Shown here piece by piece: positions 47,686 through 56,353 of a stretch of DNA of 64,000 bases. A model generated the notes under the pieces. That model did not search any database. It was not told the origin of the DNA and was given only the letters and a program-made list of their open reading frames with translations. This stretch comes from Candidatus Thiothrix anitrata (GTDB lineage Bacteria; Pseudomonadota; Gammaproteobacteria; Thiotrichales; Thiotrichaceae). Both the position numbers and the translations under genes were made by a program. Every line of letters begins with the position of its first letter. Positions within the stretch are counted from its first letter, which is position 1. The stretch is taken from contig NZ_CP072800.1 of the NCBI RefSeq assembly GCF_017901155.1, positions 3,375,283 to 3,439,282 on the forward strand, written 5' to 3'.

Positions 47686-49116
47686 CTAATCCATTCCTTG
47701 TTGCTTAAGTCGAATAAAGGCCACAAAGCGTCGCGCCCAATGATGCTGGGCAGTATCGCGCATGTGAGTGTAAGAGGCTAATAAATTACGGTAAATCCAG
47801 CCATCGTGTTGACCATCTATCCCCGTACCTCGACGCATACGGTAGGCGAATCGCCCTTGCGCGGTCAAATTCTCAAGGCAGGAGTAGTGGAACTCGTGCG
47901 CATTAATCACCGCTGGCGCATCCCCACCCGGCCAAGGCATATCAGCGGTTTCCTGTAACTTCACATAACCCCGCCCTTGCGGTTTCGCGTGCATTACTGC
48001 ATCGCCGGGAATAATGCCCACCATTGGCACTTGTTCACCATTCCACACCAGCGAGCGCGATAAATACATTAAACCGCCGCATTCCGCATAAGTCGGCAAC
48101 CCGTTTTCAATCGCGTTACGGATCGACTCACGCATCGACACATTCGCCGCCAGCGCGTGCATCTGCGTTTCCGGGAAGCCACCACCGATAAATAAACCGT
48201 CCAGCGCGGGCAAGGCCGTATCTTTCAAGGTATTCACAGGTACAAGTTCCGCACCTGCGGTTTGTAGGGCTTCGAGATCACCGGGGTAATAGAAGGCGAA
48301 GGCCGGGTCTTGGCAGATGCCGATGCGGAGAAGACCCTCACCCCAACCCCTCTCCCGCAAAGCGGGCGAGGGGCTATAACCTCTTTCTCCCCCTCGCCCG
48401 CTTTGCGGGAGAGGGGGCTGGGGGGTGAGGGTCTTTGCTTCGCTTGCAATCGCCCACAACGCGCTTAAGTCGACCTGTTCCGCGACCAGATCACGGATAC
48501 GGGCGATTTGCGTCGCTGCCGCACTGCTTTCGTTGCTGGGCATTAAACCTAAATGGCGTTCTTCGATTTCCATTTCGGGGTTATTTTGCACCGCGCCCAA
48601 CACTTTAATGTCGGTGTAATGCTCGACCGCTTCGCGCAATTTGCTGGCGTGACGTGCGCCGCCCACACGGTTAAAGATGATTCCGGCAATCTGTACGTCA
48701 GGGTCAAAAGCCTGATAACCGAGCAGTAACGGCGCGACACCACGGGTCATGCCACGCGAATCCACCACTAAAATTACCGGGGAACGGATCAGTTTTGCCA
48801 CCGCCGCATTACTGTCTGAGCCATCCAAAGCCATGCCGTCATACAAACCTTTATTCGCCTCAATCAAGGCAATGTCTGCGGAGACCGCGTAACGCTGTAG
48901 CGTCTGGATGACTTCATCCGGAGTCATGGTATTAAAATCAAGGTTGTGGCAGGCACGCGCACTCGCCGCCCCCAGCCACAGCGGGTCAATGTAATCCGGG
49001 CCTTTTTTAAACGGCTGGACGCGCAAGCCCTGAGCGTGCAAGGCCGCGCATAAACCAATCGACAGCGTGGTTTTACCGGAGGATTTGTGAGTTGCGGAAA
49101 TAAAGATTCGAGCCAT
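47686..49116 (-). CDS. dsrN: DsrN-like siroheme amidase (cobyrinic acid a,c-diamide synthase family)
   Basis: 476 residues. The N-terminal P-loop domain begins ARIFISATHKSSGKTTLSIGLCAALHAQGLRVQPFKKGPDYIDPLW and includes ANKGLYDGMALDGSDSNAAVAKLI. The C-terminal class I glutamine amidotransferase domain has Cys in LPTYAECGGLMYLSRSL. In sulfur oxidisers DsrN amidates siroheme to siroamide for DsrAB. The assignment over CobB/CbiA rests on the dsrR next door with zero spacing and the DGS-SNAA motif. Residues 228-262 are encoded by an inserted palindromic element and have no counterpart in relatives. dsrAB and the rest of the dsr cluster are not in the window. Confidence 0.75.
   Translation of the reverse strand: MARIFISATHKSSGKTTLSIGLCAALHAQGLRVQPFKKGPDYIDPLWLGAASARACHNLDFNTMTPDEVIQTLQRYAVSADIALIEANKGLYDGMALDGSDSNAAVAKLIRSPVILVVDSRGMTRGVAPLLLGYQAFDPDVQIAGIIFNRVGGARHASKLREAVEHYTDIKVLGAVQNNPEMEIEERHLGLMPSNESSAAATQIARIRDLVAEQVDLSALWAIASEAKTLTPQPPLPQSGRGGERGYSPSPALRERGWGEGLLRIGICQDPAFAFYYPGDLEALQTAGAELVPVNTLKDTALPALDGLFIGGGFPETQMHALAANVSMRESIRNAIENGLPTYAECGGLMYLSRSLVWNGEQVPMVGIIPGDAVMHAKPQGRGYVKLQETADMPWPGGDAPAVINAHEFHYSCLENLTAQGRFAYRMRRGTGIDGQHDGWIYRNLLASYTHMRDTAQHHWARRFVAFIRLKQQGMD
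48331..48435. repeat. 105-bp palindromic repetitive element inserted in frame within dsrN
   Basis: Termini are a perfect inverted repeat, AAGACCCTCACCCC (48331-48344) and GGGGTGAGGGTCTT (48422-48435). Inner arms CTCCCGCAAAGCGGGCGAGGGG pair with CCCTCGCCCGCTTTGCGGGAG. The element is exactly 35 codons long, begins on a codon boundary, and reads through as a Pro/Arg/Gly-rich segment (TLTPQPPLPQSGRGGERGY and on). It resembles the REP/RPE-type palindromes usually found between genes. A short piece of the same sequence forms the recD 3' end. Confidence 0.88.
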
Positions 49117-49208
49117 GCCTCATTCTAACGCAGATGCAGCGCAGTTTCATTTACCCGTAAGGGGGAAGCCTATAAAATGCGCCCGATACAATACAGGCAG
49201 GGCAAACA

Positions 49209-49904
49209 ATGCAAAAACCAACCACTCGCCAAGGGCAAATTGAGCACATTCTCCAGCAACTTTCTCACCAACAACTACAAACCTTTGTGCGTGAAAAAGC
49301 CCTGCAAGACAGCGACTTTCGCGATACCTTGTTGATTTGCTTTGCCGACCTGCTCAGCACCGATGAACCGGCTGAACCCAAATACCGGGAGATGCTGAAT
49401 TCGATTATCCAACGCCACGCCAACGCCGACGGTTTCATACACATCAGCAGTGCGCAAAAACTGGTAGAATCCATCCGTAACCTCTTGGATACCGCCCGCA
49501 AAGCCACCACCCCAACCCGCGAAACTACCGACCTATGCCTTGCGGTCATCGCTTCCCTGCCCTTGTTAGCTGACAAGATGGACGATACCGAAAACCACCT
49601 TTACGTGCTGATGCGCACCACCTGCACCACACTTTGGGAGTGTTACAGCATCCTGTCGCCGCAACGCCAGCAGGAACTATTTACCCGTATCCTGCAAGAA
49701 TACGCTCAACCGATTTACCTCGACCTAGACCTCGACTCCGCGCTGCTTTCCCTGCTAAAAGACTGGGCAAGAAATGATAAAGCCCGCCAAACTGCTTGCC
49801 TGCGTCAGCTCGAACAACTCCTCAAAACCCCCCATAACGACCATTGGCGCAAAAACTATTTACTCGAACAAACCAACGCATTGCTGGCATTTTGGAAGAA
49901 TTAA
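49209..49904 (+). CDS. Hypothetical helical protein
   Basis: 231 residues, unrecognised. The sequence is almost entirely predicted helix with repeats of Leu/Gln-rich turns (EHILQQLSHQQLQTFVREKALQDSDFRDTLLICFADLL; KLVESIRNLLDTARKA; QRQQELFTRILQEYAQPIYLDLDLDSALLSLLKDWARNDKARQ), suggesting an alpha-solenoid or SWIM-protein-associated helical fold. There is no signal peptide, membrane helix or catalytic motif. It diverges from dsrN and overlaps the convergent L,D-transpeptidase gene by 4 bases. Coding sense is supported by its length and codon pattern. Function cannot be stated. Confidence 0.65.
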   Translation: MQKPTTRQGQIEHILQQLSHQQLQTFVREKALQDSDFRDTLLICFADLLSTDEPAEPKYREMLNSIIQRHANADGFIHISSAQKLVESIRNLLDTARKATTPTRETTDLCLAVIASLPLLADKMDDTENHLYVLMRTTCTTLWECYSILSPQRQQELFTRILQEYAQPIYLDLDLDSALLSLLKDWARNDKARQTACLRQLEQLLKTPHNDHWRKNYLLEQTNALLAFWKN

Positions 49905-50656
49905 AGCGACAAACGCCCCAACTCAGCGGCTGGTACTTGCACCAATAAAGGGTTGGCGTTCGGTTGTAACCAGCGCAATACCTCTAGCAGGTGCTCCCGA
50001 TCCATCCCGGTGCAGCCGGAAGTCGGGGTTTGCGGGTCTAGCCACACATGCAGGAAAATCGCACTGCCGCGCCCCGGAGTGATCGGTTGGGTGTTGTGTT
50101 CCACCACCATGCCGTATTCGTATTGATGATCATCGCGACGCATCCGCTCAAACGATGCCCAATGCTGCTTGGGGGTGTTGGGCTGATCCGCGTTGACACT
50201 GCGCCACTGGTTGTAATCGGCGGAATCCACCGCATCCACAAAATAATCGCGCTCAGTCGCGGTGCGGTAAGGCATTTGCAAACCTTGCGGGGCAGCGTCA
50301 TAACCAAACGCAGTCCCTAAACGGAACACACCCGCCGGAGCTTTGCCATCACCCTCCTGCTTTTGCACACCGGCTGACGGATTCGTGTGCAAACCCGCAC
50401 CCCAACCCAAACCGTTGCGCCCTACCCTCACCGGAATTGCGTCACCCATCGGATGCCACACCTCAGCGCGTTTTTCCATACGCTGCAACGTCGCTTCAGT
50501 CGCCTCCCAATCCGGGGTTGTCACCAACAACACTTGCGTGGTGGTCGTTGGCAGATTGATTTCCGCCAATTGCTGTTCCGGGCGTGGTGAACACGCCGAC
50601 AATAAACCAACCAACATCATCAAAGGCAATAACTGCCGCAGGTAGAAACGTTTCAT
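49901..50656 (-). CDS. YkuD-type L,D-transpeptidase-like lipoprotein
   Basis: 251 residues from the ATG at 50656. A lipobox signal (LPLMMLVGLLSACS) anchors it. Its C-terminal region carries the YkuD/L,D-transpeptidase signature: His in AIFLHVWLDPQTPTSGCTGMDREHLLEVLRWL, with Ser-Gly-Cys-Thr containing the catalytic Cys. Such enzymes cross-link peptidoglycan or attach lipoproteins, using the active-site Cys. The YafK-like layout suggests a wall-remodelling role. The 278 bases before it are AT-rich and hold the divergent promoters of this gene and the AAA/DUF4143 gene. Confidence 0.85.
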   Translation of the reverse strand: MKRFYLRQLLPLMMLVGLLSACSPRPEQQLAEINLPTTTTQVLLVTTPDWEATEATLQRMEKRAEVWHPMGDAIPVRVGRNGLGWGAGLHTNPSAGVQKQEGDGKAPAGVFRLGTAFGYDAAPQGLQMPYRTATERDYFVDAVDSADYNQWRSVNADQPNTPKQHWASFERMRRDDHQYEYGMVVEHNTQPITPGRGSAIFLHVWLDPQTPTSGCTGMDREHLLEVLRWLQPNANPLLVQVPAAELGRLSL

Positions 50657-50934
50657 CAATTATCCACACCGTCATTTCAATGCAGAAGTTATACCAAAAA
50701 CCGCACCAGCAAGCATTGAAATACCGCGTGGCTCTATATGCGCCTCAAGATATTGCTTGTTTTTTTATCGCTTTGTGTAATTTAACCTATTAATTTTTAA
50801 TTAGAATGCCGCATGACCTTAGGTTAAATTTCCATCAATATTCCATAAGCCATATTGATCCAACAGTAAAATCGACAAAATCAGCGTAATATCCTATACT
50901 AGACTTATCAATTTTACGCCCATATTGTAGTTTT

Positions 50935-52179
50935 ATGCACAATCGAACCGTCACCCAACGCCTGCAACACAAAGCATCTTCCCGCTTTGGACGCATTACG
51001 GTGTTAACTGGCGCACGTCAAACCGGCAAAACCACGCTGGTGCGTGCCTTATTTCCTGATTACACCTACCTGACCTTGGATGATCCGATCACACGCCCGG
51101 ATTACGCCCGTCTGTCAGCCGCACAATGGCAAGAGCGTTACCCTCTGGTGATTCTGGATGAAGTGCAAAAATTGCCTGCATTGCTGGATTCGGTGAAAGC
51201 CAGCTACGATCAATACCCCCATACCCGTTATATTTTGCTGGGGTCTAGCCAGATATTGTTACTGGAAAAAGTGCAGGAAAGTTTGGCAGGGCGGGCTACG
51301 TTAGTGGAACTATTCCCACTGACGTTACCAGAACGCCAAACGCACACATGGGACGAAGCCATTACGCCGTCGCGTTTAGTGCGGCTGTTGATGGGAGAAC
51401 CCAGCAGCATTTTGCACGGCATTCCACTGGCGGATACCCATTACGCCAAAGCCGAACATGGGTGGGCGGATTATCTGGCGTATGGAGCAATGCCCGCGAT
51501 TGTGGATAGCACAGTAAGTCATGCCGAAAAACATGACTGGTTACAAGATTACATTCGGACATATTTGCAGCGCGATGTGCGTGATTTGGGGAATATGCGT
51601 GAACTTGAGCCATTTGTGCGAGCGCAAAAATCCCTCGCGGCATTAAGTGGTCAACTGTTAAATGTTAGCGAGTTAGCGAAACAAGCAGGCATTACAGCGG
51701 TGACGGCGAAACGTTTCATCAGCTATTTGGAAATCAGTTATCAAGCGATTCAACTTGCACCGTGGTTTCGCAATCTCAATAAGCGATTGAGTAAATCGCC
51801 CAAGGTGCATTTTCTTGACCCCGGCATTCAGCGCGTTTTGCTCAATCGCACGGGGACATTCACCGGGCATGAGTTTGAAAGTGCCGTAGTGGCGGAAATT
51901 TACAAACAAATCAAAACGCACGCGCTGGCGGTGGATTGCTTTCACTTACGCACGGTGGATGGGCGTGAAGTTGATCTGTTGCTGGAACTGGAAAATGGCT
52001 ACATCGCTATTGAAGTCAAAATGTCTGCCCATGTGAGTGCTGCCGATGCACGGCATTTACATGATTTATCAGATTTGCTGGATAAGCCATTGCTGCACGC
52101 GTTGGTGGTATCCAATGACCCGCAAGTACAACAATGGGGCAACGTCATGGCTGTTCCCGTAGCATGGTTGCTAGGCTAG
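50935..52179 (+). CDS. AAA_14/DUF4143 family ATPase
   Basis: 414 residues. The N-terminal AAA module shows Walker A VLTGARQTGKTTLVRALFPDY, Walker B PLVILDEVQKLPALLD and sensor 1 YILLGSSQILLLEKV. The C-terminal DUF4143 domain has a PD-(D/E)XK-like core (RTVDGREVDLLLELENGYIAIEVKMSAHVS). The family is widespread in bacteria with many copies and unclear function, possibly nucleic-acid or stress related. A TATACT -10-like box at about 50894 precedes it. No partner toxin or antitoxin gene is adjacent. Confidence 0.88.
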   Translation: MHNRTVTQRLQHKASSRFGRITVLTGARQTGKTTLVRALFPDYTYLTLDDPITRPDYARLSAAQWQERYPLVILDEVQKLPALLDSVKASYDQYPHTRYILLGSSQILLLEKVQESLAGRATLVELFPLTLPERQTHTWDEAITPSRLVRLLMGEPSSILHGIPLADTHYAKAEHGWADYLAYGAMPAIVDSTVSHAEKHDWLQDYIRTYLQRDVRDLGNMRELEPFVRAQKSLAALSGQLLNVSELAKQAGITAVTAKRFISYLEISYQAIQLAPWFRNLNKRLSKSPKVHFLDPGIQRVLLNRTGTFTGHEFESAVVAEIYKQIKTHALAVDCFHLRTVDGREVDLLLELENGYIAIEVKMSAHVSAADARHLHDLSDLLDKPLLHALVVSNDPQVQQWGNVMAVPVAWLLG

Positions 52180-52356
52180 TTTTTCCTGCAAACACGAGAC
52201 AGCCATCCAACAGAACTGACGCGACGGCGAATCAAAAGCTTGAGTGACCTAAGCCACCCAAGCCTGTCATCAGCCAAACCCTAATAACGTACCGGGAAAT
52301 CCGTTGTCCCTTTCAGCGTAAAATTGAATGTAGCATAACCACTTTCAGGGATTTTA

Positions 52357-52752
52357 TTAGGTGGTGGTCGCACCTGCACGCGCCGCGTATTCCCACTCCG
52401 CCTCACTGGGTAGGCGGTATTTGTTGCTACCATCAATCTTGTTCAACTGTTTGATGAACACCTTGGCATCGTCCCAACTCACTTGCTCGACCGGGTTGGT
52501 GCGCCCCTTGAAGTTGCTGAGGTTGCTGCCCATCACCGCCACCCATTCCGCTTGGGTCACTTCGTATTTGCCCATCTGGAAGGCATCCAGACAGACTTTA
52601 TGCTGCGGCAATTCGCTATCGTCGCCCTGTTCAAAATTGGCATCACGCCCCATCACAAAACACCCGGCGGGGATCTCGACAAACTCCATCGCCCACGACG
52701 GCAGCGGCAATAAACTGAGCATGGCACTCAGGCACAGTGATTTTTTAAGCAT
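52357..52752 (-). pseudogene. Truncated formylglycine-generating-enzyme (SUMF1/FGE-sulfatase) domain protein
   Basis: 131 residues. A signal peptide (LSAMLSLLPLPSWA) precedes a SUMF1 fold: FVEIPAGCFVMGRDANFEQGDDSELPQHKVCLDAFQMGKYEVTQAEW, ending LPSEAEWEYAARAGATTT, where the frame stops. Family members go on for about 100 more residues after this motif, to the FRLA-type end, so the C-terminal half with the catalytic cysteines is missing. Beyond the stop, in another frame, a coding-like stretch PPNKIPESGYATFNFTLK appears, unlike SUMF1, so a deletion probably fused two genes. The product, if made, would be inactive as a formylglycine generator; SUMF1 domains also serve as binding modules. Confidence 0.6.
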
Positions 52753-53075
52753 GGGGACTCCTTCCGAGATTCGGAAAATGGCAAAAAAACAGAATTGACG
52801 AGGCGGGATGCCCCAGAATCAGGAGAACGGAAAAGCGGGCTTAAGCCACTAGAGTGGCTTGCAGATTGCGCCATAACACTTTGAATTCCTAATTTGGCAA
52901 GAGAATAGGCGGATATTCCGCAATAGTAGCGGCTTATCGAAAATTTGCCAGCATAAATATCAATGATTGAATGTCCTGCCTCGCATACTGTTAACCATAG
53001 TAAACGCTGTATCGGTTTGCTTTTCCCGCCATTGTCACTACAATGAAACTACACTGTTTTTTCTATGGTGAATTT
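52753..53075. other. Intergenic region between SUMF1 remnant and dinJ-yafQ
   Basis: 323 bases without a gene. It contains a tight dyad (AAGCCACT-2-AGTGGCTT, 52843-52860) and, near dinJ, the arms ACCATAG (52994-53000) and CTATGGT (53063-53069). The latter pair just before the antitoxin start could be an operator of the toxin-antitoxin operon, though DinJ sites normally lie closer together. Nothing else is visible. Confidence 0.4.
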
Positions 53076-53369
53076 ATGTCACGTTCAGTTTCCTATCAAG
53101 TACGGCTCTCAGATGATGAGAAAACAGCCGCGTTTTCAGTGTTCCGTGAACTGGGGATTACCCCGGCGCAAGCCGTCCGCCTGTTCCTGCGGCAAGTTGT
53201 CGAAACCCGGTCTATTCCCTTCCCCATCAAGAAAACTGAGCGTTGCCCCGTTGGTGATGGACACACCCCCAATGACCAACTAGCACGGGATTTACTCAAG
53301 CCTGACAGTGAAAAGGAGTATAAATCCTTTTCCAGTGCTGAGGCTTTATTTGCTGACCTTAACGATTAA
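53076..53369 (+). CDS. dinJ: RelB/DinJ family antitoxin
   Basis: 97 residues from the ATG at 53076: MSRSVSYQVRLSDDEKTAAFSVFRELGITPAQAVRLFLRQVVETRSIPFPI. The ribbon-helix-helix DNA-binding N-terminus and the RelB/DinJ AVRLFL turn are clear. The C-terminal tail would wrap the toxin. It should bind and block YafQ and repress its own promoter. The open frame starts 33 bases earlier but that extension is not conserved. Confidence 0.9.
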   Translation: MSRSVSYQVRLSDDEKTAAFSVFRELGITPAQAVRLFLRQVVETRSIPFPIKKTERCPVGDGHTPNDQLARDLLKPDSEKEYKSFSSAEALFADLND

Positions 53370-53374
53370 AGCCA

Positions 53375-53665
53375 ATGAGAGAAATAAAACGCTCTTCCCG
53401 TTTCAAAAGTGAATACAAGCTGATGAAAAAGAGGGGAAAGGATATGGATAAAATAAACTCAGTTATCCTGATGCTTGTGAATGATGAAGAATTGCCAGCG
53501 GCTCTTTGTGACCATCAATTAAGCGGTAATTGGGCGGGGTTTCGTGATTGCCACATAGAACCCGATTGGTTACTGATCTACAAGAAAACCGACGATCATG
53601 TTTTAGAACTTCAAGAGCTACGGTTAGAGGCAACAGGCACACACTCAGACTTGTTTAATAAGTGA
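53375..53665 (+). CDS. yafQ: YafQ-family mRNA interferase toxin
   Basis: 96 residues in the RelE/ParE fold: REIKRSSRFKSEYKLMKKRGKDM, HQLSGNWAGFRDCHIEPDWLLIYKK and a TGTHSDLF tail, matching YafQ with its catalytic His residues (the HxLxG, DCHIEPDW and GTHSDLF sites). YafQ cuts mRNA on translating ribosomes. It starts 5 bases after dinJ and ends about 30 bases before the convergent recD stop. Confidence 0.92.
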   Translation: MREIKRSSRFKSEYKLMKKRGKDMDKINSVILMLVNDEELPAALCDHQLSGNWAGFRDCHIEPDWLLIYKKTDDHVLELQELRLEATGTHSDLFNK

Positions 53666-53697
53666 TGTTACGCATGAAAAATACAACCCATCTACCG

Positions 53698-55287
53698 CTA
53701 AGAACAGGGTTGGGGTGAGGGCTTGAACAGTTTCTCCTGCAAACACGAGGCAGGCGGCATCACCTGCTGCAATGCGCGTTGCAACGTAGCGCGACTCGCA
53801 ATCACATGAATCCCCTGTTTCGCACGGGTCACAGCGGTGTATAGCAATTCGCGCCCCAGCAGCGGTGAATCTTCCACATCCGGCAACAGCAATAGCACGC
53901 GGGTAAATTCCGACCCCTGACTTTTATGAATCGTCATCGCCCAAGCAGTTTCGTGGGCAGGCAAACGAATCGGCGCAACCGCACGAAACTCACCCGCCTG
54001 TGCCGTCGGAAACCACACCCGCAACACGCCTTGCGCATCCGGCAACGCAATCCCAATATCGCCGTTAAACAATTCCTGACGGTAATCGTTTTGCGTCACC
54101 ATCACCGGTCTGCCCACATACCAAGGGCGCAACGCCCCCGCGTGCGTGGGTAATAAACGTTGCATCACGTTATCCACCCACGGATTCAAGCCTTCAACGC
54201 CCAAACGACCTTGGCGCAACGGGGTTAAAATGCGCAAATCATTAAATGCCTGAAACACCGCCGCCACATCACCCGCTTGCACTGCTGAAACATACGCTTG
54301 CCAGCCATCTTGTAACCACTGCGCTTGCAAACCTTCGCCGCTTTCATCCCACGAAACGCTAGGAAATTCCTCTGCGGCTAACACTGCCAGCAAGCGGGTT
54401 TCATCAGCGGCACGAATCGCCTGCGCTAACTGCCCTACCCCATCGCTCTCGCTGAAACGGTAACTACGCTGCAACACCTGACGATGCGCTTGCAACGCCG
54501 GAGCTTCGCACAAATCGCGGAAAATCGACCCTGTTTCCACCGAAGCCAATTGATCTTTATCACCCAATAAAATCAGCCGAGCTGTGGGCGACACCGCCTC
54601 AAATAAATGCGTCATTAGGGAAATATCAATCATCGAGGCTTCATCCACGATAACCACATCCGCTGGCAAGGGGTGTTGCGCATGGTGACGAAACCCCACG
54701 CGGTTGGGAATGTAGCCCAGCAAACGGTGCAAAGTACGCGCTTGTGTCGGCAACTGTTCGGCAATTTCCACGGGCAATTGTAAACGTTCGCGGGTATCGC
54801 GAATCGACTCCAGCATTCGCATCGCCGCTTTACCCGTGGGTGCTGCGAGTAAAATGCGTTCCGAGCGCACCCCTTGCGCCAGTAAATCTGCCATCAGGCG
54901 CGTTACCCTGGTGGTTTTACCCGTACCGGGGCCGCCGGAAATAATCCACAACGCGGGAATGCCTGTTACGCCCTCCCCTTGTGTCAAACGTTGGCGCACC
55001 TGTTTCGCCAAACGCTCTTCGTATTGCCAGTAACGGTAAAGCCACGCATGAGTCGCGCTCACAATAATCGGTTTGTAATCACCCGGTTCACCCACCACAT
55101 CCGCTTGCAGCGCGGCGGGATCAACACCGGGCAACCCCGCCAACGGTGCGGCAATCACCCCGTTACGGGTACGTTCACTGACGTATTTCACCAGCGCACG
55201 CAACCCAGCAACATCCGCCGTGCCGCCCAGCCGTTGCAGCAAGGCGGCAAGTTGCTCATCTAGCGGATGGGTCAGTGCGGGAGTCAA
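53698..55287 (-). CDS. recD: RecD, exodeoxyribonuclease V alpha chain
   Basis: 529 residues, somewhat shorter than the ~600 of E. coli. The superfamily 1B helicase motifs are [28 protein letters not shown] (Walker A), [39 protein letters not shown] and [21 protein letters not shown]. The start is a TTG overlapping the galU stop (TTGA), so translation is coupled. recB and recC are not within the window. The C-terminus (KPSPQPCS) is encoded by sequence identical to the end of the palindromic element in dsrN. Confidence 0.92.
   Translation of the reverse strand: MTPALTHPLDEQLAALLQRLGGTADVAGLRALVKYVSERTRNGVIAAPLAGLPGVDPAALQADVVGEPGDYKPIIVSATHAWLYRYWQYEERLAKQVRQRLTQGEGVTGIPALWIISGGPGTGKTTRVTRLMADLLAQGVRSERILLAAPTGKAAMRMLESIRDTRERLQLPVEIAEQLPTQARTLHRLLGYIPNRVGFRHHAQHPLPADVVIVDEASMIDISLMTHLFEAVSPTARLILLGDKDQLASVETGSIFRDLCEAPALQAHRQVLQRSYRFSESDGVGQLAQAIRAADETRLLAVLAAEEFPSVSWDESGEGLQAQWLQDGWQAYVSAVQAGDVAAVFQAFNDLRILTPLRQGRLGVEGLNPWVDNVMQRLLPTHAGALRPWYVGRPVMVTQNDYRQELFNGDIGIALPDAQGVLRVWFPTAQAGEFRAVAPIRLPAHETAWAMTIHKSQGSEFTRVLLLLPDVEDSPLLGRELLYTAVTRAKQGIHVIASRATLQRALQQVMPPASCLQEKLFKPSPQPCS
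53707..53721. repeat. 15-bp fragment of the dsrN palindromic element at the recD 3' end
   Basis: CCCTCACCCCAACCC (minus strand) is identical to the 15 bases beginning at 48334 of the dsrN element. It forms codons 5' to the recD stop, so part of the recD tail may derive from an old element copy. It is too short to be certain. Confidence 0.4.
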
Positions 55288-56195
55288 AGCGTTTTCACGT
55301 ACTCTTTCAAGAAAGCGTTGAAACGACTGCCCAGTTCCGGGTGGCGCGAAGCGTATTCTACATTCGCCGCCATATAGCCCATTTTGGAACCGCAGTCGTG
55401 GCTTTTACCTGTCATGTGGAATGCATTCACTTGGTATTCGCGCATCAGTAAACCAATCGCATCGGTCAACTGAATTTCATCACCCGCGCCCAATGGGGTA
55501 CGCTTTAACCAGCCCCAGGTATGCGGCGACAACACATAACGCCCGACAACCGCGAAGTTGGAAGGTGCATCTTCAATATCTGGTTTTTCCACAATCGCGC
55601 TTAACGGCACAGATTCACCCGGTTCTAACCCCTGCCCGTTCAAATCAACGATACCGTAAGAAGACACTTTAGCTTGCGGCACGGGTTCGACCATGATCTG
55701 GCTGTAGCCGGTTTCATCGTACAAGGACAACATCGCGGCTAAGTTTTCCTTACGCAAATCGCTGCCGTATTCGTTCAAAATCACATCAGGCAACACCACC
55801 GCGAAAGGTTCGTTACCCACCACCGGGTAGGCGCACATAATGGCATGACCTAAACCTTTGGCCTGCCCCTGACGCACTTGCATAATGGTAACGTTAGACG
55901 GGCAAATGGAACGCACTTCATCCAGCAATTGGCGTTTGACGCGCTTTTCGAGCATGGTTTCCAGCTCAAAACTGGTGTCAAAGTGGTTTTCAATCGAGTT
56001 TTTACTGGAATGGGTAACTAATACGATTTCATTGATACCGGCAGCAACGCATTCACTGACGACGTATTGAATCAGCGGTTTATCCACAATAGGCAGCATT
56101 TCTTTAGGAATGGCCTTGGTCGCAGGCAACATGCGTGTACCCAAACCAGCCACGGGAATAACGGCTTTACGGACTTTATGATTATGGTGACTCAT
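55284..56195 (-). CDS. galU: UTP-glucose-1-phosphate uridylyltransferase
   Basis: 303 residues. [41 protein letters not shown] is the nucleotidyltransferase start; [29 protein letters not shown] and [23 protein letters not shown] follow. It makes UDP-glucose for LPS, exopolysaccharide and osmoprotectants. A 150-base gap before it separates the divergent DUF1703 gene. Confidence 0.96.
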   Translation of the reverse strand: MSHHNHKVRKAVIPVAGLGTRMLPATKAIPKEMLPIVDKPLIQYVVSECVAAGINEIVLVTHSSKNSIENHFDTSFELETMLEKRVKRQLLDEVRSICPSNVTIMQVRQGQAKGLGHAIMCAYPVVGNEPFAVVLPDVILNEYGSDLRKENLAAMLSLYDETGYSQIMVEPVPQAKVSSYGIVDLNGQGLEPGESVPLSAIVEKPDIEDAPSNFAVVGRYVLSPHTWGWLKRTPLGAGDEIQLTDAIGLLMREYQVNAFHMTGKSHDCGSKMGYMAANVEYASRHPELGSRFNAFLKEYVKTL

Positions 56196-56353
56196 CGAGT
56201 GTATCCTTTAGTGTTCCTAGTAGATTGTCAATGCGCGAAACTGTACCGTATTCGCTAGTACAGGTACAGCAACACCGCAATGCCTCCAATGCGGGCATCG
56301 CCGAAACCATGCTACAATCTGGCAAAGTGTATCCGCCAGATTGAGGCTTGAGA

